Positions 1-8,469 of a DNA stretch of 64,000 nt are shown in pieces. A program made the translations under genes and the position numbers. This DNA comes from Herbiconiux moechotypicola (GTDB lineage: Bacteria > Actinomycetota > Actinomycetes > Actinomycetales > Microbacteriaceae), in NCBI RefSeq assembly GCF_024979255.1, contig NZ_JANLCN010000005.1:285498-349497 (forward strand). The letters run 5' to 3'. The first letter of the stretch is position 1, and each line of letters starts with the position of its first letter. Below the pieces are notes generated by a model. It saw only the letters and a program-made list of their open reading frames with translations. It did no database searches and was not told the DNA's origin.

Positions 1-32
1 GCCGAAGACGATCCGGCCGTCACAATGGACAC

Positions 33-620
33 ATGACCCCGAGCCTTCACATCACCGGAGACACCGCCGCCGACGAGCTGCTCTCGACCGACCCGCTCGC
101 GCTGCTGATCGGCATGCTGCTCGATCAGCAGGTGGCGATGGAGACAGCGTTCGAGGGCCCGGCGAAGATCGCCGCCCGCATCGATGGGCCGTTCGACGCC
201 TCGAACCTCGCGGGGTACGACCCCGAGGCGCTGGTCGAGGTGTTCCGGCAGACGCCCGCGGTGCACCGGTACCCCGGGTCGATGGCCGGCCGGGTGCAGG
301 CGCTGTGCGCAGCCCTCGTCGACGACTGGGGCGGGAGCGCCTCCGCGCTGTGGACGGTGGGCGACCCCGACGGCGCGACCCTGCTCAAGCGGCTCAAGGC
401 TCTGCCCGGATTCGGCGACCAGAAGGCCCGCATCTTCGTGGCGCTGCTCGGCAAGCAGTACGGCGTGCAGCCCGAGGGCTGGCGCGCGGCCGCGGGTGCC
501 TACGGCGAGGAGGGGTCCCACCGCTCGGTGGCCGACATCGTCGACGCCGGCTCGCTCGCCCTCGTGCGCGAGACCAAGCGCGCCGCCAAGGCCGCCGCGA
601 AAGCCGGCACCGCGAAGTAG
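33..620 (+). CDS. HhH-GPD family base-excision repair protein
   Basis: The 195-residue protein resembles the actinobacterial HhH-GPD (helix-hairpin-helix, Gly/Pro-Asp) proteins related to DNA glycosylases of base excision repair. The start LLIGMLLDQQVAME is the conserved first helix with the DQQ motif, and LPGFGDQKARIF near residues 127-138 is the helix-hairpin-helix. The Lys/Ala-rich tail (KRAAKAAAKAG) may contact DNA. ATG at 33 follows a CACAAT -10-like box (21-26) by 6 nt, which suggests a leaderless mRNA. The last 121 nt overlap the 3' end of the convergent yczE gene. The substrate lesion cannot be told from sequence. Confidence 0.85.
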   Translation: MTPSLHITGDTAADELLSTDPLALLIGMLLDQQVAMETAFEGPAKIAARIDGPFDASNLAGYDPEALVEVFRQTPAVHRYPGSMAGRVQALCAALVDDWGGSASALWTVGDPDGATLLKRLKALPGFGDQKARIFVALLGKQYGVQPEGWRAAAGAYGEEGSHRSVADIVDAGSLALVRETKRAAKAAAKAGTAK

Positions 621-1246
621 CGCCCGGCTCCGCCACGCTCCGGATGCGCGGGGCGTCGGCGGGCGGTCACGCCGAAGAGCCGCAGCGTCACACCGCAGAG
701 CGGGCCGATGAGCACCGCGAACAGCACCGTGCCCACCCCCACGTTCCCCCCGAGCAGCCACCCCACCGCGAGCACGGTGCCCTCCACGAGCCCTCGCCCG
801 AGCCAGATCGGCCAGCCGAGCCGCGTGTGAATGCCCGTCATGAGCCCGTCTCGTGGCCCCGGCCCGAGTCGCGCGCCGATGTAGACGCCGCTCGCCACCG
901 CGAGCAGCAGCAGCCCACCCGCGAACAGCAGCGCCTGCTGCCACACCGCTCCGGGCACCGGCAGCAACCACAGCCCCAGTTCGATGAACGGCCCGAGCAG
1001 CAGCACGTTGAGCACCGTGCCGAGCCCCGGACGCTGCCGCAGCGGGATCCACAGCGCCAGCACCCCGAGCCCGATCACGTTGGTGAGCACCCCGATGCCG
1101 AGTCCGGTCGCGTGCGACATCCCCTGCGCGAACACCGTCCACGGGTCGACACCGATCGCCGCGCGGATGATGAGCGCCTCGGCGAGTCCGTAGAGCGCCA
1201 GGCCCACCACGAGCTGCGGGATGCGGAATGCGAGCGATCGAGACAT
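500..1246 (-). CDS. yczE: YczE/YitT-like integral membrane protein
   Basis: A 248-residue protein with about five hydrophobic segments. It carries the YczE hallmarks: ALIIRAAIGVDPWTVF near residues 24-39 and LGPGPRDGLMTG near 127-138. The transported or sensed molecule is unknown for the family. The divergent neighbour is a MocR regulator, the classic YczR-YczE pairing. The conserved family fold seems to end near residue 185 (LFGVTARR). The last ~60 residues are low-complexity and read through the antisense of the HhH-GPD gene, so the native C-terminus may be an accidental extension. ATG at 1246 has a TGAAAT -10-like box (1253-1258) 6 nt upstream. Confidence 0.82.
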   Translation of the reverse strand: MSRSLAFRIPQLVVGLALYGLAEALIIRAAIGVDPWTVFAQGMSHATGLGIGVLTNVIGLGVLALWIPLRQRPGLGTVLNVLLLGPFIELGLWLLPVPGAVWQQALLFAGGLLLLAVASGVYIGARLGPGPRDGLMTGIHTRLGWPIWLGRGLVEGTVLAVGWLLGGNVGVGTVLFAVLIGPLCGVTLRLFGVTARRRPAHPERGGAGRYFAVPAFAAALAARLVSRTRASEPASTMSATERWDPSSP

Positions 1247-1265
1247 GTGGCTATTTCAGAGCATG

Positions 1266-1290
1266 ATTGGCTTTCTCTCAAGCGGCCAAT
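1266..1290. promoter_or_regulatory. Inverted repeat between yczE and mocR, probable MocR operator
   Basis: ATTGGC-N13-GCCAAT is a perfect 6-bp inverted repeat. It is centred between the -10-like boxes of the divergent genes (1253-1258 for yczE, 1296-1301 TAGAGT for the regulator), so it covers both -35 regions. Its position suits a MocR-type operator; binding is inferred. Confidence 0.5.
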
Positions 1291-1307
1291 ATCGCTAGAG
1301 TGGCGTC

Positions 1308-2777
1308 ATGAGCGACGCGAAGATCGGAACCAGAGCCTTTGTGGCACTTCTCGGAGACTGGCGCGGGCGCGCATCCGGCCCCTCCTATCTCGCGCTGTTC
1401 GACCGCATCCGGCTGCTCGTGCTCGACGGGCGCATCCCCACCGACACGCGGTTGCCCGCCGAACGTGACCTCGCGCAGGCGCTCGGGGTGAGCCGCACGA
1501 TGGTCTCCGCCGCCTATCGTGAGCTGAGGGATGCGGGATACACGCGCAGCATCCGGGGCTCGGGGAGCGTGGCGCGGCTCCCGGGGCGCGCCCCCGTGAC
1601 CGGCCAGGAGGCGCCAGGCGACTTCATCGACTTCTCGAAGGCCACCATGCCCGCCTACCCGGGTCTGTTCGACGCCACCCAGGCGGCGATGGCGGGCTAC
1701 GCGGTCGAGCTCGGCGGTACCGGCATCGACCCCTTCGGCTCCCGCATCCTGCGCGAAGCCGTCGCCGAGCGATACACCGCCCGAGGGTTGCCGACGAGCG
1801 TCGACCAGGTGATGATCACCATCGGCGCCCAGCACGCGATCTTCTTGCTGGCGCGCACGCTCATGTCGCGCGGCGACCGCGCCGTCGTCGAGCTGCCGAG
1901 CTACCCGCACGCCTACGAGGCGCTGCGCATGGCGGGCGCCCGTCTCGTGCCCGTCACGGTCTCGGCGCGCGGCAGCGGGGCGGCTCCCGAGGGCCTGCAC
2001 GGCTGGGACGCCGCGGGTCTCGCGCAGGCCTTCGCCCGCACGAGCCCGGCGCTGGCCTACCTCATGCCCGACTTCCACAACCCCACCGGCGAGTCGATGC
2101 CCGAAGAGCTGCGTGCGCGCCTGCTGCACGACGCCGCACGGCAGGGCTCTCTCGTGGTGGCCGACGAGACCACCGCCGAGCTCGACATCGACCGCGCGGG
2201 CTCGTTCCTGCCGCTCGCCGCCTACGGCGACGCGGCCACGGCCGACTCCGCGGTGCTCATCGGTTCGGTGGGCAAGACGGTGTGGGCGGGCCTGCGGGTG
2301 GGGTGGATCCGGGCGACGCCCGCGATCATCCGCAAGCTCGCGGCCGCCCGGTTCGCCGGCGATCTCGGCACGCCCGTGCTCGAGCAGCTCGTGGTGGCGG
2401 AGCTGCTGCGCGACTTCGACCCTGTGCTCCGGCTGCGGTCGGCTCAGCTGCGGGCCGGGCGCGACGAGCTGCGGGGTTTGCTCGCGGAGGCGTTCCCGGA
2501 GTGGCAGGTGCCGGCGGTCGACGGCGGGCTCGCGGTGTGGGCGAACATCGGTGCGCCGGTGAGCTCGCAGCTCGCGCTCGCGGCCCGCAGCCACGGCCTG
2601 CTCATCACCGCGGGGCCGCGCTTCGGCATCGACGGCGCGTTCGAGCGTTCCCTGCGCGTGCCCATCGGCTACGAGAACCCCGACCTGGTGCGCGGCGTGC
2701 AGGCGCTCGCCGCCGCCTGGCGCACGGTCTCGGCCGGCCCGGTGCCGCACTCCGAGCTCTACGCCGACGTCGTCTGA
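1308..2777 (+). CDS. yczR: MocR/GntR-type PLP-dependent regulator of yczE
   Basis: A 489-residue MocR protein. An N-terminal GntR winged helix (about residues 20-90; LPAERDLAQALGVSRTMVSAAYREL) is fused to a fold-type I aminotransferase-like domain. The PLP lysine is predicted at K323 in GSVGKTVWAGLRVGW, with the downstream Arg of the R-x-G motif kept. DFHNPTG and the ADETTAELD segment are further PLP-fold landmarks. Family members sense PLP or amino compounds rather than catalyse transamination. ATG at 1308 is 6 nt after TAGAGT, so the mRNA is probably leaderless. The gene is divergent from yczE, its likely target. Confidence 0.88.
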   Translation: MSDAKIGTRAFVALLGDWRGRASGPSYLALFDRIRLLVLDGRIPTDTRLPAERDLAQALGVSRTMVSAAYRELRDAGYTRSIRGSGSVARLPGRAPVTGQEAPGDFIDFSKATMPAYPGLFDATQAAMAGYAVELGGTGIDPFGSRILREAVAERYTARGLPTSVDQVMITIGAQHAIFLLARTLMSRGDRAVVELPSYPHAYEALRMAGARLVPVTVSARGSGAAPEGLHGWDAAGLAQAFARTSPALAYLMPDFHNPTGESMPEELRARLLHDAARQGSLVVADETTAELDIDRAGSFLPLAAYGDAATADSAVLIGSVGKTVWAGLRVGWIRATPAIIRKLAAARFAGDLGTPVLEQLVVAELLRDFDPVLRLRSAQLRAGRDELRGLLAEAFPEWQVPAVDGGLAVWANIGAPVSSQLALAARSHGLLITAGPRFGIDGAFERSLRVPIGYENPDLVRGVQALAAAWRTVSAGPVPHSELYADVV

Positions 2778-4405
2778 TCCGCGGGATCGGGGATCTCGTG
2801 GGGCCGGTACTTCGGCAGACGACTGGCGGGCAGGATGGCCAGCGCGCTCACGGCGGCCATGATCAGCAGCCCCAGTTTCAGGGCCGACAGCCGGGCCTCC
2901 GTGTTGACCGCCACGGCCGCGTCGATCTGCGCGTCGGTGGCGTCGGTGGTGGTGCTCAGCACCTCGCGCAGGTGGTCGTTGCTGACGAAGTTGACGCTGT
3001 CGAGATCGACCTGCGACACCAGCGCCGGCGGCAATTCGATGTCGTTCACCACGGCCTGGCCCACGTTGAACCCGAGGATCGTCACCAGCAGGGCACCGGA
3101 GACGGCGGTGCCGACTGCCGAGGCGAGGTTTTGCGTGGTTCCGCGCACCGATCCCACGTCGCCGGCCAGCTCCTTCGGTGACGCCGTCACGAGCACGTTG
3201 AACACCAGCGTCACGAGCGCGCCCTGGCCCACCCCGAACACGAACAGGCCGAGGATCGTCGGCAGGGTCTCCCAGTTGTTCGTGACGACCAGCGACAGCC
3301 AGGCCAGCGCGACCGTGGTGAGGACGAATCCGACCATGCCGATGGTGCGCGGCGGGAACCGCTTGTAGAGCCGCACCACCAAGGTGGCCGTGACGAACAC
3401 GGTGAGGTTGAACGGCATCATCGCCAGCGAGGTGTCGAACGGGGTGCGGCCCTGCACGATCTGGATGTACAGCGGAACGGTGAAGTTGAGCGCCGCCTCG
3501 AGCGAGACCACGATGAACATCGCGTACACGGCGGCGCGCTCGCGCCCCGAGCCCAGCACCGCGAGGCTGACCAGCGGTACCTTGCCGGCCTTCGTGCGAC
3601 GCCTGGTCCAGACGAAGAAGGCCTGGCCGAGAATGACGCCGAGCACGATCAGGATCGGGGCGGGAGAGAGCCCCACGACACTGAACGGCGCCGAGGAGGT
3701 GGCTTCGAGCACACCCCACGCGTTGAGGTTGTTGAACCCGAGGGTGAGCGCCACGATGCCGGTGCCGATGAGCACCGCGGCGACGAGGTCGATCTTCACG
3801 GCGCTGTCGCCCTTGTCCGAGCGCAGCCGGAAGCTGAACACGAACACCGCGACCGCGAGGGCCAGCACGATGCCGAAGACGGGCCGCCAGCCCACGAAGG
3901 TGGCCAGGGTGCCGCCGATCAGGAACGCGCTCACGCCGGCGAGCGCGCGGGCCGATCCGAGCGATCCGATCGCCGTGGCCTGCTGCGCACCGCGGTAGTT
4001 CTCGGCGATGAGGGCCACCAGGGAGGGGACGATGATGGCGGCGGATGCCCCGGCGAAGGCCTGCGCGACGATCACCCAGGTGACGGTGGGGGAGAGGATC
4101 ATCATCAGCGCGGAGACCGCGAACAGGGCCACCACGATGCGGAACATGATGATCCAGCCCACACGCTGGCCGAGCTTGGCGCCCACCATCACCAGGGCGG
4201 CGACGACGAGGCCGTAGGTGACGATCGCGGTGCTGACCGCCGTCGGCGGCACGCCGAAGTCGCTCACCATCCCGCCGAGCGAGACCGGGAGGGACGAGAC
4301 GTTGAACGACATCAGGATCTGGGCCAGGAACAGCCCGACCAGCGGGACCCAGGAGGTGCGGACCTCGGCGTTCGACGCGGTCGCGCCGGTATCTGTGGTG
4401 CTCAT
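2759..4405 (-). CDS. MFS transporter, 14-TM drug-exporter type
   Basis: A 548-residue major facilitator protein with about 14 hydrophobic segments, resembling the DHA2 (QacA/EmrB) branch. The start MSTTDTGATASNAEV is chosen because its ATG overlaps the stop of the upstream glutaminase gene (ATGA, 4402-4405), implying translational coupling. RLYKRFPPRTIG is a typical cytoplasmic loop. The substrate is unknown. The 3' end overlaps the convergent regulator gene by 19 nt. Export of a glutamine- or glutamate-related compound is only an inference from the operon. Confidence 0.85.
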   Translation of the reverse strand: MSTTDTGATASNAEVRTSWVPLVGLFLAQILMSFNVSSLPVSLGGMVSDFGVPPTAVSTAIVTYGLVVAALVMVGAKLGQRVGWIIMFRIVVALFAVSALMMILSPTVTWVIVAQAFAGASAAIIVPSLVALIAENYRGAQQATAIGSLGSARALAGVSAFLIGGTLATFVGWRPVFGIVLALAVAVFVFSFRLRSDKGDSAVKIDLVAAVLIGTGIVALTLGFNNLNAWGVLEATSSAPFSVVGLSPAPILIVLGVILGQAFFVWTRRRTKAGKVPLVSLAVLGSGRERAAVYAMFIVVSLEAALNFTVPLYIQIVQGRTPFDTSLAMMPFNLTVFVTATLVVRLYKRFPPRTIGMVGFVLTTVALAWLSLVVTNNWETLPTILGLFVFGVGQGALVTLVFNVLVTASPKELAGDVGSVRGTTQNLASAVGTAVSGALLVTILGFNVGQAVVNDIELPPALVSQVDLDSVNFVSNDHLREVLSTTTDATDAQIDAAVAVNTEARLSALKLGLLIMAAVSALAILPASRLPKYRPHEIPDPADQTTSA

Positions 4406-5421
4406 CGTGCCTCCTCGGACGTACTCCGACGTGGGTGCGGGCCCGACGCGAAGACGTTCAGGCCCAGCGCTCGGGACAGGTAGGCGGTCGCGCGCTGCCC
4501 GCGCACGCTGTTGCCGGCCGAATCGAGGCGGGGGGAGAAGACACCGATTCCCGCCTTGCCCGGCGCGATGGTGACGATGCCACCCGCGACCCCGCTCTTG
4601 CCCGGCAGCCCGATCTCGAACAGCCACTCGCCGGATCGCTCGTACAGGCCGGTCGAGGCCATCACGGCCAGGGTGTCGCGGCACACCTCCGCAGAGACGA
4701 CCTGCTCGCCGGTGACCGGGTTGACGCCGCCGTCGGCGAGGGTGGCGCCCATCACGGCGAGGTCCCGAGCCGTGACGAGCAGGGCGCACTGCCGCGTGTA
4801 GACGTCGACGATCTCGAGCGGATCGACGTCGATGCGGCCGTAGCTCTCGAGCAGGCCGGCGATGGCACGGTTGCGGTGGTTGGTGGCGGTCTCGGAGCGG
4901 TAGACGACGTCGTCGAGCTCGAGCGGGCGGCCGGCGAAGCGGGACAGGCCGGTGATGACGGCGGCCCACCGGTCGTCGGCGGTGCGCCCGGGCATCAGCG
5001 CGGTCGTGGCGATGGCGCCCGCGTTCACCATCGGGTTCATCGGATGCCCTTCGTTCAGCTCGAGGGCGACGACGGAGTTGAAGGCGAGCCCGGTGTTGTT
5101 CACGCCGACCCGGTCGCGCACGACCTCGTGGCCGAACTCCTCGCAGACCAGCGCGTAGACGAACGCCTTCGAGATCGACTGGATGGAGAACTCGACGTCG
5201 GCGTCGCCGGCGGAGTGCACGGCTCCGTCGACCTCGGCGACGCACACCCCGAACAGCTCGGGGTCGGCCTCGGCGAGGATCGGGATGTAGTCGGCGACCT
5301 CTCCCGACCCGGCCGACCGATTGCGGGAATGAGCCGCGGCGACGTGCTCCTCGACCGCATCCCAGCCCGGGAGCAGCCCCGTCGACACTCGCTGTGCAAC
5401 GCCCTCGAAATCCAGTTCCAC
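4402..5421 (-). CDS. glsA: Glutaminase (serine-dependent, beta-lactamase fold)
   Basis: The enzyme hydrolyses L-glutamine to L-glutamate and ammonia in the cytoplasm. At 339 residues it is near the family length. The catalytic S-x-x-K motif is visible in QSISK (S82, K85). NEGHPMNPMVNAGAI and YRSETATNHRNRAI are conserved glutaminase blocks, followed by GVNPVTGEQV and GLPGKSGVAGGI. GTG at 5421 is the start. The gene is coupled to the downstream MFS gene by a 4-nt overlap. Confidence 0.93.
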   Translation of the reverse strand: MELDFEGVAQRVSTGLLPGWDAVEEHVAAAHSRNRSAGSGEVADYIPILAEADPELFGVCVAEVDGAVHSAGDADVEFSIQSISKAFVYALVCEEFGHEVVRDRVGVNNTGLAFNSVVALELNEGHPMNPMVNAGAIATTALMPGRTADDRWAAVITGLSRFAGRPLELDDVVYRSETATNHRNRAIAGLLESYGRIDVDPLEIVDVYTRQCALLVTARDLAVMGATLADGGVNPVTGEQVVSAEVCRDTLAVMASTGLYERSGEWLFEIGLPGKSGVAGGIVTIAPGKAGIGVFSPRLDSAGNSVRGQRATAYLSRALGLNVFASGPHPRRSTSEEAR

Positions 5422-5494
5422 GCGGTTCTCGCTTCCCGTTCACGGAGTCTCCGGTGTGCCTCCATCATGGCAGGGACGGGCGTAGCCTGAGCGG

Positions 5495-6025
5495 ATGGCC
5501 CTCGAAGCTGACGACCTCGCCGCGAACCCGCCCGCGCATCCCGACCGCTCGCGGCTGGTGGAGTGGAACGACCCGCACCTGAACGCCCGCCAGGCCGCCA
5601 CCATGCCGGGCCGCGACTACCTCGAAGGGCTCGTCGACGGCAGCATCCCGCGCCCGCCGATGGGCGCCCTCATGGGCATGCGGCTCACGGCCGTCGGCGA
5701 CGGCACGGCCACCTTCGTGTGCACCCCCGACGAGTCGCACTACAACACCATCGGCATCGTGCACGGCGGGCTCGTGTGCACCCTGCTCGACTCGGCGGTC
5801 GGATGCGCGGTGCAGTCCACCCTGCCCGCGGGCGTCGGCTACACCTCCATCGAGCTGAAGGTGAGCTACCTGCGCCCGCTGCACCACGACTCGGGCGAGA
5901 TCACCTGCGTCGGCACGGTCGTGAAGCCGGGCCGCCGGGTCGCCTTCGCCGAGGGCGTGGTGACGGATGCGCAGGGCAAGACGATCGCGACGGCGACGTC
6001 GTCGCTGCTCGTCTTCCCCCTCTGA
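5495..6025 (+). CDS. PaaI-family hotdog thioesterase
   Basis: A 176-residue single hotdog-fold protein. HYNTIGIVHGGLVCTLLDSAVG contains the family's G-x-x-HGG-x2-x-x-x-D active-site helix, and SIELKVSYLRPL is the next conserved strand. Members hydrolyse acyl- or aryl-CoA thioesters in the cytosol; the substrate is not evident. ATG follows TAGCCT (5483-5488) by 6 nt, so the gene is probably leaderless. It is divergent from glsA and ends at a bidirectional terminator. Confidence 0.87.
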   Translation: MALEADDLAANPPAHPDRSRLVEWNDPHLNARQAATMPGRDYLEGLVDGSIPRPPMGALMGMRLTAVGDGTATFVCTPDESHYNTIGIVHGGLVCTLLDSAVGCAVQSTLPAGVGYTSIELKVSYLRPLHHDSGEITCVGTVVKPGRRVAFAEGVVTDAQGKTIATATSSLLVFPL

Positions 6026-6057
6026 GCCGCGCCCCGCGCATCCCGCACCCCCTAAGA

Positions 6058-6113
6058 CGAAGAGCCGCTCCGACGCCCATCACACGAGGTGAGGGCGCCG
6101 AAACGGCTCTTCG
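6058..6113. terminator. Bidirectional terminator between convergent genes
   Basis: Perfect 10-bp outer arms CGAAGAGCCG / CGGCTCTTCG with an inner GACGCCC / GGGCG pairing. It lies between the stops of the thioesterase (6025) and the solute-binding protein (6125). There is no long U tract, as is common in actinobacteria. Confidence 0.75.
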
Positions 6114-6124
6114 GGCGAGAGAAG

Positions 6125-7450
6125 CTACTCGACGACGGGGATGCTCTGCGCCTTCAGCGCCGCGATCGTCTTCTCCTGCCCGGTGGTGAGCGCGTCGCCC
6201 AGGGTGCCGGTGCCGCCCAGCACCTGGCCGAAGCCGTCGGCCACGTCGGCGTAGGTCTGCGTCATGGTCGGACCCCAGGTGAAGTCGGCGTTCACCTCAC
6301 CGGAGGCGGCGGCGAACACGTCGTAGATGGGCTGGTCGCCGTAGAACTCGACCCCGTCGGCGAACACCGGCAGCGAGAGGCCCGCGGTGGTGGCCGGGTA
6401 GAGGTTGGCGGCCTCGGCGAGGGCGGTGAGCGCCTCGTCGGAGGTGTTCAGCCAGAGGGCGAACTGCGCGGCCTCGTAGGGGTGCTCCGAGCCCTTCAGC
6501 ACGGCGGTGGAGGAGCCGCCCCAGTTGCCCGCGGCGGTGCCACCCTCGGTCCACTGCGGCATCGGCGCCACGGCCCAGTCACCCGCGGTGTCGGGGGCGC
6601 CCGACGAGATGGAGTTCGCGCCCCAGACGGCCGAGATCCAGGTCCAGTCGCTGCCGGTGTTGTAGGCGTTGTTCCACTCGTCGGTCCAGGCCGGCACCTT
6701 CGACACGAGGTCGTCGGCGATGAGGCCCTGCCAGTAGTCGGCCACCTGCAGTGAGGCGTCGGAGGTGAGGGTGACGTCCCACGCGCCGGTGGAGCTGTCG
6801 AACCACTGGCCGTCGTTCTGCCACACCAGGCCCGCGAACCAGTTCACGTCGTTCTGCGGGAAGTTCGTGATGTAACCGCCGAGCGCACGGATCTGCACGG
6901 CCGCCGCCTGGTACTCCTCCCAGGTGGTGGGCACGGCGATGCCGGCCTGCTCGAACAGGTCCTTGCGGTAGAACATGGCCATGGGGCCGGTGTCCTGGGG
7001 GATGCCGTAGACCGCGTCCTCTTCGCCGAAGGTCACCTGGTTCCAGGTCCAGTCGATGAACTGGTCCTGGCTCTCGAGCACGTTGGCGCAGCCCGCGATG
7101 TTTTCGAGGCCGTCCTGCACGCGGAAGTTCGGCAGCGCGTCGTACTCGATCTGGCCGAGGTCGGGCGCGTTGCCCGCGGTGATCTGGTTGAAGAAGTTCT
7201 TGTAGGTGCCGCCGTTGCCGTTCGGGCCGGTCTGCACGGTCACCTGGATGTCGGGGTTCTCGGCGTTCCAGAGGTCGACGACACCGTCGATGCCGGGGAT
7301 CCACGAGGTGAAGGTGAGCTCCACCGGGCCGTCGGCGGGGGTGCAGTCGGCGGCGGCGTCGCTTCCGCTGCCGGAGGACGCGCATCCGGTGAGGGCGATG
7401 GCCGAGGCCATCCCCAGGGCCAGGATGCTCAGGCTGCGTCTGGTGTTCAT
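6125..7450 (-). CDS. Sugar ABC transporter solute-binding lipoprotein
   Basis: A 441-residue extracellular solute-binding protein of family 1. The N-terminus MNTRRSLSILALGMASAIALTGCAS is a lipoprotein signal with lipobox LTGC; the Cys near residue 22 would be acylated and anchor the protein outside the membrane. AMFYRKDLFEQAGI and NWGGSSTAVLKGSEHPYEAAQF are typical of sugar-binding members. It is the last gene of the GH42 operon, so beta-galactosides or related oligosaccharides are the expected ligand. Confidence 0.9.
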   Translation of the reverse strand: MNTRRSLSILALGMASAIALTGCASSGSGSDAAADCTPADGPVELTFTSWIPGIDGVVDLWNAENPDIQVTVQTGPNGNGGTYKNFFNQITAGNAPDLGQIEYDALPNFRVQDGLENIAGCANVLESQDQFIDWTWNQVTFGEEDAVYGIPQDTGPMAMFYRKDLFEQAGIAVPTTWEEYQAAAVQIRALGGYITNFPQNDVNWFAGLVWQNDGQWFDSSTGAWDVTLTSDASLQVADYWQGLIADDLVSKVPAWTDEWNNAYNTGSDWTWISAVWGANSISSGAPDTAGDWAVAPMPQWTEGGTAAGNWGGSSTAVLKGSEHPYEAAQFALWLNTSDEALTALAEAANLYPATTAGLSLPVFADGVEFYGDQPIYDVFAAASGEVNADFTWGPTMTQTYADVADGFGQVLGGTGTLGDALTTGQEKTIAALKAQSIPVVE

Positions 7451-7530
7451 GGTGTTCCGTTCTCTTCGGTGAGGGGTGGTGGGTGTGATGCGGGTGGTGC
7501 GGTCGAGGGGCCGGATGCGGGGCCGGCGGG

Positions 7531-8469
7531 CTACTTGAGGCTTCCGTTGCCGAGGCCCGACTGCCAGAAACGCTGCAGGCTGAGGAAGGCGATGATGAGC
7601 GGGATGATCGACACGAACGCGCCGACGATCACGTAGGTGCGGATCTCGGGGATCTGGTTCACCTGCGAGTTCCAGGTGTAGAGACCGAGCGTGACAGGGA
7701 AGAGCGACTCGTCGCGCAGCATGATGAGCGGCAGGAAGAAGTTGTTCCAGATGGCCACGAACTGGAACAGGAAGATGGTCACGAGCGCCGGAGTCATGAG
7801 CTTGCGCGCCACCGTGAAGAAGGTGCGCACCTCGCTCGCGCCGTCGAGGCGGGCGGCCTCGAGAAGTTCGTCGGGCACGCTCGCCGTGGCGTAGATGCGG
7901 GCGAGGTAGACGCCGAACGGGTTCACGAGGCTCGGCAGGAACACCGACCAGAAGGTGTTGGTGGCCCCCACCTGGCTGAAGATGAGGAACAGCGGCAGGG
8001 CGAGCGCGGTGGCCGGCACGAGAACGCCGCCGAGCACCACGTTGAACACCACCTCGCGGCCGGGGAAGACGTACTTGGCCAGCGCATACCCGCACATCGC
8101 CGAGATGAGGGTGCCCACCAGTGCTCCGGCGCCGGCGTAGAGCACGCTGTTGAGCATCCAGCGCAGGTAGATGCCGTCGTTGTAGGTGAAGAGGTTGCCG
8201 AGGTTCGTGACGAGGTCGAAGTCGGCGAAGACGAGGCCGTTGCTGCTGCCGAAGTCCTCGCGGCTCTTCGTGGCCGAGGTGAACAGCCACCACACGGGCA
8301 GGAGGAAGTAGACCGTCGAGACGAGCATCACGATCATCGCGGCGGTGCGCGACATGACGCGCTCGCGGGGTGCGCGGCCGCGGCGCGGGGAGGAGGGGGT
8401 GGATGCGGGTGCGGCAGCGCCGGATGCGGCGGTGGCCTCGGCGGCCGGCGTGCTGGTGACGGCGCTCAT
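7531..8469 (-). CDS. Carbohydrate ABC transporter permease (MalG-like)
   Basis: A 312-residue permease with six predicted membrane helices. The EAA loop is ELLEAARLDGASEVRTFFTV. The first ~45 residues are Ala/Pro-rich and low in complexity, longer than usual, so MSRTAAMIVML could be an alternative start. ATG at 8469 overlaps the stop of the partner permease (ATGA), which favours the longer form. It forms the membrane channel with the next upstream permease. No ATPase gene is present, so a shared MsiK-type ATPase elsewhere is likely. Confidence 0.9.
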   Translation of the reverse strand: MSAVTSTPAAEATAASGAAAPASTPSSPRRGRAPRERVMSRTAAMIVMLVSTVYFLLPVWWLFTSATKSREDFGSSNGLVFADFDLVTNLGNLFTYNDGIYLRWMLNSVLYAGAGALVGTLISAMCGYALAKYVFPGREVVFNVVLGGVLVPATALALPLFLIFSQVGATNTFWSVFLPSLVNPFGVYLARIYATASVPDELLEAARLDGASEVRTFFTVARKLMTPALVTIFLFQFVAIWNNFFLPLIMLRDESLFPVTLGLYTWNSQVNQIPEIRTYVIVGAFVSIIPLIIAFLSLQRFWQSGLGNGSLK

